The position numbers were made by a program, and so were the translations under genes. This document shows, one piece after another, positions 14,037 through 20,196 of a stretch of DNA of 20,196 nucleotides. The notes beneath the pieces were generated by a model, which had not been told where the DNA came from, did not search any database, and was given only the letters and a program-made list of their open reading frames with translations. The stretch is from CAYVBN01 sp964538565. GTDB taxonomy: Bacteria > Pseudomonadota > Alphaproteobacteria > Rhizobiales > Xanthobacteraceae. The stretch spans positions 1 to 20,196 of the forward strand of contig CAZIGW010000328.1 of the NCBI GenBank assembly GCA_964538565.1, in the 5' to 3' direction. The first letter of the stretch is position 1. Every line of letters starts with the position of its first letter.

Positions 14037-14696
14037 TCAATGCTTGCGGCTCAGCAGGAACACCGCCTGTTCGCCGAACAGGTTCCAGAACCACCACGGC
14101 GCGTTGAGACGCAGCGGCCGCCCCCACGGATCGAGCGCCACCGCGCGTTCCATCTTGGCGCCCACGACGTTGCAGAGCGCCCGGAAGTCCTTGATCGTGC
14201 AGAAATGAATGTTCGGGCTGTCGTACCAGCTGTACGGCAGGTTGTCGGTCTGCGGCATGCGCCCACCGAACAGGATCTGCAGCCGGATCTTCCAGTGGCC
14301 GAAGTTGGGAAAGGAAACGACCGCGTGCCGGCCGATGCGCAGCATGTGCTCGAGCACCACGCGCGGCTGGCGCGTCGCCTGCAGGGTCTGCGACAGGATG
14401 ACGAAATCGAAGGCGTCGTCCGGATAGTCGGCGAGGTCGGTGTCGGCGTCGCCCTGGATCACCGCCAGTCCCTTGGCCACGCACTCGTTCACGCCCTCGC
14501 GCGAGAGCTCGATGCCGCGCCCGTCGACGCCGCGCGACTCCAGGAGCTTGAGCAGTTCGCCGTCGCCGCAGCCGACGTCGAGCACGCGCGAGCCGCGCTC
14601 GATCATCTCCGCGACCACGACGAGGTCGACGCGCGCGCCGCCGGGTACGCGCGCCGCTTCCGCCATGGTGAGGTCGTGCCGGCTGCGCGTCAGCAT
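14037..14696 (-). CDS. metW: Methionine biosynthesis protein MetW
   Basis: The protein has 219 residues, close to the family length. It has a SAM-dependent methyltransferase fold: VLDVGCGDGELLKLL at about 38-52, then GIELSREGVNECVAKGLAVI, QGDADTDLADYPDDAFDFVI, LSQTLQA, and the MetW-typical SFPNFGHWKIRLQILFGGRM (about 130-150) and YDSPNIHFCTIKDF. MetW always accompanies MetX and is needed for, or stimulates, homoserine acyltransferase activity. The ATG at 14696 is chosen because GGAGGTGATC, a full complement of the 16S rRNA tail, lies directly upstream and spans the metX stop. The gap to metX is 2 bases, so the pair is an operon. Confidence 0.95.
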   Translation of the reverse strand: MLTRSRHDLTMAEAARVPGGARVDLVVVAEMIERGSRVLDVGCGDGELLKLLESRGVDGRGIELSREGVNECVAKGLAVIQGDADTDLADYPDDAFDFVILSQTLQATRQPRVVLEHMLRIGRHAVVSFPNFGHWKIRLQILFGGRMPQTDNLPYSWYDSPNIHFCTIKDFRALCNVVGAKMERAVALDPWGRPLRLNAPWWFWNLFGEQAVFLLSRKH

Positions 14697-14698
14697 GA

Positions 14699-15895
14699 TC
14701 ACCTCCGCACCGGCGTCAGTCCGCGCGCCTCGCCGGCCGAATCGAGAAAGCCGCGCACGATGGCGAACAGCTCCGGCTCGTCGAGCAGAAAGGCGTCGTG
14801 CCCCTTGTCGGTCTCGATCTCCGCAAAGGAGACGCGCGCGCCGCCGGCGTTGAGCGCGTGCACGATGGCGCGTGAATCCGACGTCGGAAACAGCCAGTCG
14901 CTGGTGAAGGAGATCACGCAGAAGCGGGTCTGCGTGCCCTTGAACGCGTTCGCCAGCACGCCGTCGTGGTCGGCGGCGAGATCGAAATAGTCCATCGCGC
15001 GCGTGAGATAGAGATAGCTGTTGGCGTCGAACCGCTCGACGAAGGTGATGCCCTGGTGGCGCAGGTAGCTCTCGACCTCGAAATCGGCATCGAAAGAGAA
15101 CGTCGGATTGCTGCGGTCCTGGAACTTCCGGCCGAACTTGCGGTGCAGCGCGGCGTCCGACAGGTAGGTGATGTGCGCGCCCATGCGGGCGACCGCGAGG
15201 CCGCGGCGCGGATTGGCGCCCTCGATCAGGTAGCGGCCCTGGCGCCACTCGGGATCGGCCATCACGGCCTGCCGGCCGACCTCGTGGAAGGCGATATTCT
15301 GCGCCGAATGACGGGTCGCGCAGGCGATCGGCAGCGCCGCGAACACCCGCTCCGGATAGCTCGCCGCCCATTGCAGGACCTGCATGCCGCCCATCGATCC
15401 GCCAGCGACCGCGAACAGCGAGCCGATGCCGAGCGCGTCGAGCAGCATCGCCTGCGCGCGCACCATGTCGCGGATGGTGATGACGGGAAAATCGAGGCCC
15501 CAGGGCTCGCCGGTGTCGGGACGGATCGACGACGGCCCGGTGCTGCCCATGCAGCCGCCGACCACGTTCGCACAGATGACGAAATAACGGTCGGTGTCGA
15601 TCGGCCGGCCCGGGCCGACCATCGTTTCCCACCAGCCCGACTTGCCGGTGATCGGATGCACGTTGGCGACGTGCTGGTCGCCGGTGAGCGCATGACAGAC
15701 CAGCACCGCGTTGCTGCGCGCCGGATTGAGCGTCCCGTAGGTCTGGTAGGCGATCTGGAACGGCGAGAGCTCGACACCGGCGTCGAGCTTGAGCGGCTGG
15801 TCGGGCCCGAAGCGCACAAGCAGCGACTCCGGGTGCTCCGCCTGGCGCACCCGTTCGGACAGGTCACGATTGGCCGCGAGTTGCGTCTCGACCAT
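14699..15895 (-). CDS. metX: Homoserine O-acyltransferase MetX
   Basis: The protein has 398 residues. The ATG at 15895 is preferred over an adjacent GTG at 15898 because GGAG sits 6 bases upstream. It is an alpha/beta-hydrolase fold enzyme that transfers an acetyl (or succinyl) group from CoA to L-homoserine, the committed step to methionine. The catalytic triad is visible: Ser167 in AGGSMGGMQ, Asp333 in FTSDWLFP and His366 in DKGHDAF. Other family marks are LVCHALTGDQHV, NVVGGCMGSTGPSS and GHI-like GAHITYLSD. Acetyl versus succinyl specificity cannot be settled by eye. It is followed at once by metW and is transcribed from a promoter at about 15966-15993. Confidence 0.96.
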   Translation of the reverse strand: MVETQLAANRDLSERVRQAEHPESLLVRFGPDQPLKLDAGVELSPFQIAYQTYGTLNPARSNAVLVCHALTGDQHVANVHPITGKSGWWETMVGPGRPIDTDRYFVICANVVGGCMGSTGPSSIRPDTGEPWGLDFPVITIRDMVRAQAMLLDALGIGSLFAVAGGSMGGMQVLQWAASYPERVFAALPIACATRHSAQNIAFHEVGRQAVMADPEWRQGRYLIEGANPRRGLAVARMGAHITYLSDAALHRKFGRKFQDRSNPTFSFDADFEVESYLRHQGITFVERFDANSYLYLTRAMDYFDLAADHDGVLANAFKGTQTRFCVISFTSDWLFPTSDSRAIVHALNAGGARVSFAEIETDKGHDAFLLDEPELFAIVRGFLDSAGEARGLTPVRR

Positions 15896-15904
15896 CACCT
15901 TCTC

Positions 15905-15926
15905 CGGTCGGCCGATGCCCCGACCG
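15905..15926 (-). promoter_or_regulatory. metX leader hairpin that reaches into the ribosome binding site
   Basis: On the minus strand CGGTCGG (15926-15920) pairs perfectly with CCGACCG (15911-15905) around an 8-base loop. The 3' arm ends in the first bases of the CCGGAG that serves as the metX Shine-Dalgarno. An upstream TCCGG could instead pair with CCGGA, which would mask that site further. It sits within a predicted leader of about 65 bases. Confidence 0.45.
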
Positions 15927-15965
15927 AAGGCCGGATCCGCGCGAACATCATGGCCGGGATCGGCC

Positions 15966-15993
15966 TAGATAGATTGCACCTCGAAAGTGTCAA
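15966..15993 (-). promoter_or_regulatory. metXW promoter
   Basis: On the minus strand TTGACA (15993-15988) and TATCTA (15971-15966) are separated by 16 bases, a good sigma-70 promoter for an alphaproteobacterium. Transcription would start near 15959, giving a leader of about 65 bases before the metX ATG. The -10 is in the left arm of a 13-bp dyad. Confidence 0.65.
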
Positions 15994-16001
15994 TGTTTTC
16001 T

Positions 16002-16030
16002 TTGCTTTCGCGGCGCATGCAACCTATCTA
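16002..16030 (+). promoter_or_regulatory. Promoter of the chorismate mutase-hisC-tyrC operon
   Basis: TTGCTT (16002-16007), a 17-base spacer and TATCTA (16025-16030) on the plus strand form a plausible promoter. Transcription would start near 16037, which rules out the in-frame ATG at 16030 and supports translation from 16090. Confidence 0.5.
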
Positions 16031-16089
16031 TGGCGGCTCCCGGGCCGGCGCACCGGCCCCGGTGGGGCTCCCATACGGCCGATATTACG

Positions 16090-16959
16090 ATGAAGACGAT
16101 CCCAGCCGATACGCCCTCGCTGGCCGATTTGCGCACCGAGATCGACCGCATCGACGCCGAGATGCATCGCCTGCTGATCGAGCGCAGCGAGATCATCGAT
16201 CGCCTCATCAGGGTCAAGCGCACGAGCGAATCCGGCTCGGCGTTCCGCCCCGCGCGCGAGGCCGACATGATGCGCCGCCTGGTGGAGCGCCATCGCGGCA
16301 TCCTGCCGCTCGACACCGCCGAAAGCATCTGGCGCGTCATCATCGCGACCTTCACGTACGTGCAGGCGCCGTTCTCGGTCCATGCCGATCTCTCGGCGGG
16401 CGACGCCGCCATGCGCGACAGCGCCCGCTTCCATTTCGGATTTACCGTTCCGTTCGTCGGCCATATCGGCGCATCCGGCGTCGTCGCCGCAGTTGCGGCG
16501 TCGAACGGCGATCTCGGGCTGGTGCCGGCCACCGCCATGGCGGGCACCCGCGTCTGGTGGTCGGCGCTCGAGGGCGAAGCCGCGCCGAAGATCATCGCCC
16601 GCCTGCCCTTCGTCGAGCGCGCCGATCATCCCGCCGCCCTGCCGGTGTTCGCGATCGCCCGGCCGCATCCCGACGCCATCGTCAACGAGGTCGGAGTCTG
16701 GAGCGTCAAGGTCTCCGGCTGGGGCGTCGGGCCGGCGCGCGCCGCGTCCGCGCTCGCCGACGTGCTGGCCGTCCCTGAAGGCGCCTTCGATGGCGCCGCG
16801 CTGCTGATTTCGGTGCCGCAGGGGCGGCATCTGGTGGAGGTCACGGACGCGCTGGCGAAGGCCGGCGCCTCGGTCCGCTCGCAGGCGCTCGTCGGAAGCC
16901 ACGCGACCCGCTATACGGTCAGCGCCGAGGGCGCGCGGCCGGTCTCGACCGGGCGCTAG
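16090..16959 (+). CDS. Chorismate mutase (AroQ) with a prephenate dehydratase/ACT-like C-terminal region
   Basis: The protein has 289 residues. It converts chorismate to prephenate for Phe/Tyr synthesis. The ATG at 16090 puts the AroQ helix at about 10-90: LADLRTEIDRIDAEMHRLLI, IIDRLIRVKR, then AFRPAREADMMRRLVERH and GILPLDTAESIWRVIIATFT. No good Shine-Dalgarno is seen. About 190 more residues follow. NGDLGLVPATAMAG resembles the PDT motif (D.G..P.EN...G). DHPAALPVFAIARP falls where PDT has N.TRF.VI, but the TRF is missing. The last part, ALLISVPQGRHLVEVTDALA then GASVRSQALVG, is ACT-like. This looks like a P-protein (AroQ-PDT-ACT) with a shortened, inactive dehydratase. Homologues with this layout occur in Bradyrhizobium. 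It is first in an operon with hisC and tyrC. Confidence 0.85.
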   Translation: MKTIPADTPSLADLRTEIDRIDAEMHRLLIERSEIIDRLIRVKRTSESGSAFRPAREADMMRRLVERHRGILPLDTAESIWRVIIATFTYVQAPFSVHADLSAGDAAMRDSARFHFGFTVPFVGHIGASGVVAAVAASNGDLGLVPATAMAGTRVWWSALEGEAAPKIIARLPFVERADHPAALPVFAIARPHPDAIVNEVGVWSVKVSGWGVGPARAASALADVLAVPEGAFDGAALLISVPQGRHLVEVTDALAKAGASVRSQALVGSHATRYTVSAEGARPVSTGR

Positions 16960-17003
16960 GCCCGATCATGCTCGAAACGAAGAGACGGCAACCGGAGACG
17001 GAG

Positions 17004-18110
17004 ATGTCCGCGTCGCAGCGCCCCGAGCCGCGTCCGAGTGTGCTCGCCATCAAGCCCTATGTGCCGGGCCGCAGCACCGCGCCCGGCGTCGCGAAGGTCT
17101 ACAAGCTTTCCGCCAACGAGACGCCGCTCGGACCAAGCCCGAAGGCGATCGCCGCCTACGCGTCCGTGGCGCAGCACCTGCACGACTATCCGGACGGATC
17201 GGCCGCGCCCCTGCGCGAGGCGATCGGCCGCGTCTATGGGCTCGACCCGGCGCGGATCGTCTGCGGCGCGGGCTCGGATGAGCTCCTCAACCTGCTCGCC
17301 CACGCCTATCTGGGGCCCGGCGACGAGGCGATCCACACGACCCACGCCTTCGCGGTCTACCCGATCGTCACGATCGGCAATGGCGCGACGCCCGTGGTCG
17401 CGCCGGAGAAGAACCTCACCGCCGACGTCGATGCAATGCTCGCGGCGGTGACGCCTCGCACCAAGATCGTGTTTCTCGCCAATCCGAACAACCCGACCGG
17501 CACCTATGTGCCGTTCGACGAGATCCGCCGACTGCACCGCGCGCTGCCCGCGCGGGTCCTGCTGGTGCTCGACTCCGCCTACTCGGACTACGTCCGCCGC
17601 AACGACTACGAAGCCGGCATCGAGCTCGTCGCGACGAGCGAGAACGTCGTCATGTGCCGCACCTTCTCGAAGATCCACGGCCTCGCCGCGCTGCGGCTCG
17701 GCTGGCTGTACGGACCGGCGCACGTGGTCGACGCGCTCAACCGGATCCGCGGACCGTTCAACGTCAGCACGCCCGCGATGGCGGCCGGCATCGCCGCCAT
17801 CCAAGACGTCGACCACGTCGAGCGCGCCTGCGCGCACAACGAGCGCTGGCACGCCTGGCTCACGACCGAGATCCGCAAGCTCGGCCTCGAGGTGACGCCG
17901 GGCGTGGCGAACTTCGTGCTGATCCATTTTCCGCCGACGCCGGGGCGCACCGCCAAGGACGCCGACGCCTTCCTCACGGCGCGCGGTCTCGTGTTGCGCC
18001 GGCTCGAGGTCTATCACCTGCCGAATGCGCTGCGCATGACGGTCGGCACCGAAGAGGCCAACCGCCTGGTGGTGGCGGCGCTCGCCGAATTCCTGGGACG
18101 GCCCGCGTGA
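17004..18110 (+). CDS. hisC: Histidinol-phosphate/aromatic aminotransferase HisC
   Basis: The protein has 368 residues. The ATG at 17004 has GGAG 6 bases upstream (16994-16997); an ATG at 16968 adds 12 charged residues. It is a class I/II PLP aminotransferase. Signatures are KLSANETPLGPSPKAI (about 34-49), GAGSDELLNLL, LANPNNPTGTY (about 159-169), the Asp-Ser-Ala-Tyr PLP block VLDSAYSDYV, and TFSKIHGLAALRLGW with the Schiff-base Lys at about 223. HisC enzymes convert imidazole-acetol phosphate to histidinol phosphate with glutamate. Those in the chorismate mutase-tyrC context often also transaminate prephenate or aromatic keto acids. The gene is 44 bases after the chorismate mutase and overlaps tyrC by 4 bases (GTGA), so it is co-transcribed. 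Confidence 0.93.
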   Translation: MSASQRPEPRPSVLAIKPYVPGRSTAPGVAKVYKLSANETPLGPSPKAIAAYASVAQHLHDYPDGSAAPLREAIGRVYGLDPARIVCGAGSDELLNLLAHAYLGPGDEAIHTTHAFAVYPIVTIGNGATPVVAPEKNLTADVDAMLAAVTPRTKIVFLANPNNPTGTYVPFDEIRRLHRALPARVLLVLDSAYSDYVRRNDYEAGIELVATSENVVMCRTFSKIHGLAALRLGWLYGPAHVVDALNRIRGPFNVSTPAMAAGIAAIQDVDHVERACAHNERWHAWLTTEIRKLGLEVTPGVANFVLIHFPPTPGRTAKDADAFLTARGLVLRRLEVYHLPNALRMTVGTEEANRLVVAALAEFLGRPA

Positions 18111-19075
18111 GCGACAAGCCCGCAATCGTCGACCGCCTGGCGCTGATCGGCATCGGGTTGATCGGCTCGGCGATCGCCCGCGCAGCGCGCGCCGCCGGCG
18201 CGGCGAAGACGATCGTCGCGACCGACTCCTCCGCCGACGTGCGCCGCCGGGTGGGCGAACTCGGCATCGCCGACGTCGTCGCGGCAACCAACGCCGAGGC
18301 GGTGAAGGACGCCGATCTCGTCATCGTCTGCGTTCCGGTCGGCCAGTGCGGCGCCGTCGCCGCCGAGATCGGCCGCCACCTCAAGGCGGGCGCGATCGTC
18401 TCCGACGTCGGCTCGGTCAAGGGCTCGGTGGTGAAGGACATGCGGCCGCACCTGCCGGCGCAGATCCACTTCGTGCCCGCCCATCCGGTTGCCGGCACCG
18501 AGCACTCCGGGCCCGATGCCGGATTCGCCGAGTTGTTCGTCAACCGCTGGAGCATCCTGACGCCGCCGCCCGACACGGACGCCGCCGCGGTCGAGACGCT
18601 CGCGTCCTTCTGGCGGGCGCTCGGCGCCAATGTCGAAACGATGTCGGTCGAGCACCACGACGTCGTGCTCGCCATCACCAGCCACCTGCCGCACCTCATC
18701 GCCTACACGGTGGTCGGCATGGCGGACGACCTCGAGAAGCTCGTGGCCCGCTCCGAGGTGATGAAATACTCCGCCGGCGGCTTCCGCGACTTCACCCGCA
18801 TCGCCGCCTCCGATCCGACCATGTGGCGCGACGTGTTCCTGCACAACAAGGAGGTCGTGCTCGACCTGCTCGGGCGCTTCAACGAGGACCTCTCGCGGCT
18901 CGCGCGTGCGATCCGCTGGGACGAAGGCGACACGCTGTTCGACTTCTTCACCCGCACCCGCGCGGTGCGGCGCGGCATCGTCGAGATCGGCCAGGATTCG
19001 GCGGCGCCCGACTTCGGCCGCCCACATCCCGCCAAGGCGCCGACGCCGTCCGGAACATCGGACTCCGGCGGCTGA
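18107..19075 (+). CDS. tyrC: Prephenate/arogenate dehydrogenase (cyclohexadienyl dehydrogenase)
   Basis: The protein has 322 residues. The start is a GTG at 18107 that overlaps the hisC stop, so translation is coupled. It oxidatively decarboxylates prephenate and/or arogenate with NAD(P)+ in tyrosine synthesis. The Rossmann motif is GIGLIG (15-20), with ATDSS as the acidic end of the second strand, favouring NAD. Catalytic-region motifs are VSDVGSVKGSVV, FVPAHPVAGTEHSGPDAGF with the conserved His, and AITSHLPHLIAY. The C-terminal helices include GGFRDFTRIAASDPTMW. A short Pro/Ser-rich tail (about 300-322) follows. It converges with cpdR 15 bases away. Confidence 0.94.
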   Translation: MSDKPAIVDRLALIGIGLIGSAIARAARAAGAAKTIVATDSSADVRRRVGELGIADVVAATNAEAVKDADLVIVCVPVGQCGAVAAEIGRHLKAGAIVSDVGSVKGSVVKDMRPHLPAQIHFVPAHPVAGTEHSGPDAGFAELFVNRWSILTPPPDTDAAAVETLASFWRALGANVETMSVEHHDVVLAITSHLPHLIAYTVVGMADDLEKLVARSEVMKYSAGGFRDFTRIAASDPTMWRDVFLHNKEVVLDLLGRFNEDLSRLARAIRWDEGDTLFDFFTRTRAVRRGIVEIGQDSAAPDFGRPHPAKAPTPSGTSDSGG

Positions 19076-19094
19076 CGGGCGCAGCCCGGATCAG
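19072..19094. terminator. Hairpin spanning the convergent tyrC and cpdR stop codons
   Basis: GGGC (19077-19080) pairs with GCCC (19084-19087) around GCA, and outside it CTGA (19072-19075) pairs with TCAG (19091-19094) across a small internal loop. The outer pairs are the stop codons of tyrC (TGA) and cpdR (TCA on the plus strand). It lacks T-runs. Confidence 0.35.
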
Positions 19095-19465
19095 ACCCGC
19101 CGCGCCGCCAGCGCCTCGTTCACTGCCGCCTTGAGGCTGCCGAGCGACAGCGGCTTCGTGATCACGTCGTGAATGAGCGCGTCGAGGCCGTGGGCGCGCT
19201 CGCGCTGGTCGGGATAGCCGGTCATCAGCAGGATCGCGAGATGCGGCTCGTCGCGCGCCGCGATGAGCGCGAGCTCGATCCCGTCCATCACCGGCATCTT
19301 GATGTCGGCAAGCAGCAGATCGAAACCGCCGCGCGCCCGCGACATCGCCTCGAGCGCCTCGCCCCCGTCGGCCGCGCCGACGACGTCGTGACCCTCGTCT
19401 CCGAGCGCGCGCACGATGAAGGCCCGCAGCGTTTCCTCGTCTTCGGCGACCAACACGCGCGCCAT
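19091..19465 (-). CDS. cpdR: CpdR-type single-domain response regulator
   Basis: The protein has 124 residues, a stand-alone receiver domain without an output domain. It has the acidic pocket AEDEE (7-11), the phospho-acceptor Asp54 in LLLADIKMP, Thr82 in LLMTGY and Lys104 in TKP. The N-terminus MARVLVAEDE and the stretches DLLLADIKMPVMDGIELAL and ILLMTGYPDQRERA match, from memory, rhizobial CpdR. In Caulobacter, unphosphorylated CpdR delivers the ClpXP protease to the pole and promotes loss of CtrA and PdeA; the CckA-ChpT relay phosphorylates it. The ATG at 19465 lies 10 bases after the DUF3426 gene's stop, so the two are probably one transcript. Ribosome-site evidence is weak. Confidence 0.85.
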   Translation of the reverse strand: MARVLVAEDEETLRAFIVRALGDEGHDVVGAADGGEALEAMSRARGGFDLLLADIKMPVMDGIELALIAARDEPHLAILLMTGYPDQRERAHGLDALIHDVITKPLSLGSLKAAVNEALAARRV

Positions 19466-19475
19466 CGCGGACGGC

Positions 19476-20196
19476 TCACAGCGATCCGCCGGCCGCGTCG
19501 CCGCGGCCGAAGAAGCGGATGAGCACCTCCCGCCCCTCGGGGGGCGGCGAGGCAAGGCGCGTATGGAATGTCTCGGTCTGGCCCGGTCCGAGGATCGCGC
19601 GCTCCGGCAAGGCCGTCCAGGTGTAGACCTCGACGCCGTGGCGATCGCGCATGGCGAAGCGCAGGCGCGGAACCTCGAGCACCGTCAGGGTGGTGTTGGT
19701 GATCGTGCCTTCGAGCACCAGTACCGGGACGTTGTCCTGGACTTCCTTGGCCACCTTCACGTCGTCGAAGACGAGGCCCTTGAGGTTCACCTTCAGCCCG
19801 AACAGCGCGTAGAAGGAGGCGGTCTGCGGCATCAGGCGCACGACCTGCACGCGTCCGGCGATCAGTCCGGCGCTGACCGCCAGCAGCGCCATGACGAGGC
19901 TTGCAAGCGCCAGCGGCGGCATGGCGGGCGAACCCGCGCGCGGCCGCAGCGATCCTCGTCCGGGCAACCTCGCCTGCAGACGCGCGGGTCCCCACCGGCG
20001 GCGCGGGGCGGCGGGCTTCACCTCGCCGTCGAACTGCACCGGCTCGGGCGGCGCGCGTTCGCGCTCTCGCTCGGCGGCGTCGAGGTCGGCCGGCGCTAGC
20101 GGCGGGGCATCGTGCGCGGCAATCTCGTCGAGGTCTTCCGGCCGCGGCGGCGCCTCTCCTGCCTCTTTCTCGGCCTGATCGTCAGGCAAACCCCCG
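19476..20196 (-). CDS. DUF3426 membrane protein, N-terminus beyond the right edge
   Basis: The frame is open through the right edge (240 codons in the window); the TTG at 20189 is unlikely to be the start. Family members usually begin with a MJ0042-type zinc-ribbon (CxxC) that would lie outside. Visible are an acidic/Pro-rich region, an Arg-rich patch, a single transmembrane helix near LALASLVMALLAVSAGLIAG, then the DUF3426 domain with FYALFGLKVNLKGLVFDDVK, VLEGTITNTT and LPERAILGPGQTETF. It is probably an inner-membrane protein with a periplasmic beta-sandwich domain; the function is unknown. It lies upstream of cpdR with a 10-base gap, an arrangement I recall from other Rhizobiales, where cell-division genes ftsE/ftsX lie nearby. 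Those genes are not in this window. Confidence 0.85.
   Translation of the reverse strand, partial: GGLPDDQAEKEAGEAPPRPEDLDEIAAHDAPPLAPADLDAAERERERAPPEPVQFDGEVKPAAPRRRWGPARLQARLPGRGSLRPRAGSPAMPPLALASLVMALLAVSAGLIAGRVQVVRLMPQTASFYALFGLKVNLKGLVFDDVKVAKEVQDNVPVLVLEGTITNTTLTVLEVPRLRFAMRDRHGVEVYTWTALPERAILGPGQTETFHTRLASPPPEGREVLIRFFGRGDAAGGSL

Larger units (their letters stand above)
15966..16030. repeat. 13-bp inverted repeat holding the two divergent -10 elements
   Basis: TAGATAGATTGCA (15966-15978) and TGCAACCTATCTA (16018-16030) are reverse complements with a single mismatch and are separated by 39 bases. The ends of both arms are the TATCTA -10 hexamers of the divergent promoters; the inner parts (TTGCA/TGCAA) go beyond what promoter function needs. 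Confidence 0.65.

Noticed and set aside
15896..16089. SAM-II riboswitch upstream of metX
   Set aside because: I looked for its short pseudoknot pattern and did not find it; only a hairpin at the ribosome site is visible.
1..20196. CRISPR array, tRNA, rRNA, prophage or defence island
   Set aside because: No direct-repeat/spacer pattern, cloverleaf sequence, integrase or defence-type gene was seen; apart from the IS end, the genes are core metabolic, regulatory or transport functions.

Overview
The window is a high-GC, mostly ordinary stretch of alphaproteobacterial chromosome, most likely order Hyphomicrobiales (Rhizobiales). The evidence is the strong third-position GC bias, a divergent metXW / chorismate mutase-hisC-tyrC locus, a CpdR-type response regulator next to a DUF3426 protein, a DUF1127 gene beside a LysR regulator, a plant-type glutamate-cysteine ligase, and an intergenic palindromic repeat of the kind common in Rhizobiales. 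I cannot place genus or species from the sequence alone.

Layout. 1-236: the 5' end of an IS481-family insertion sequence runs off the left edge. It sits against a TCTAGA target and a two-stem palindromic repeat that abuts the stop codon of a secreted two-PAN-domain protein (237-773, minus). 1103-4888: a multi-pass GT-C type glycosyltransferase, then a KefB-type potassium/proton antiporter with a TrkA-N domain. 5122-5560: a DUF1127 gene (minus) with a structured 3' tail of CU-rich hairpin loops ending in a strong intrinsic terminator. 5765-6646: a divergent LysR regulator. 6668-7138: a YbaK-type Cys-tRNA(Pro) deacylase. 7177-8124: a CrgA-like LysR regulator, divergent from a translationally coupled pair (SnoaL/NTF2-like protein and PPOX-family flavoprotein, 8223-9238). 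9282-10652: glutamate-cysteine ligase (minus). 10979-11287: a small lipoprotein. 11469-12113: an exported CHAP-like (TIGR02594-type) protein. 12420-13898: an MFS transporter. 14037-15895: metX-metW (minus), which share a divergent promoter region with chorismate mutase-hisC-tyrC (16090-19075, plus). 19091-20196: cpdR and the downstream part of a DUF3426 protein gene (minus), which runs off the right edge.

How the genes work together. MetX and MetW make and control activated homoserine for methionine. The chorismate mutase, HisC-type aminotransferase and TyrC-type dehydrogenase form a tyrosine/phenylalanine (and possibly histidine) branch. The two gene sets fire in opposite directions from near-symmetrical -10 elements. 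CpdR belongs to the alphaproteobacterial cell-cycle circuit that ends in CtrA proteolysis.

The most interesting observations are the candidate small RNA region downstream of the DUF1127 gene, which resembles the DUF1127-CcsR arrangement of Rhodobacter; the chorismate mutase whose C-terminal part looks like a decayed prephenate dehydratase/ACT region; the symmetrical divergent promoter and the SD-masking hairpin in the metX leader; and the IS481 insertion at a CTAG beside a Rhizobiales repeat. I saw no CRISPR array, tRNA, rRNA, phage or defence system.
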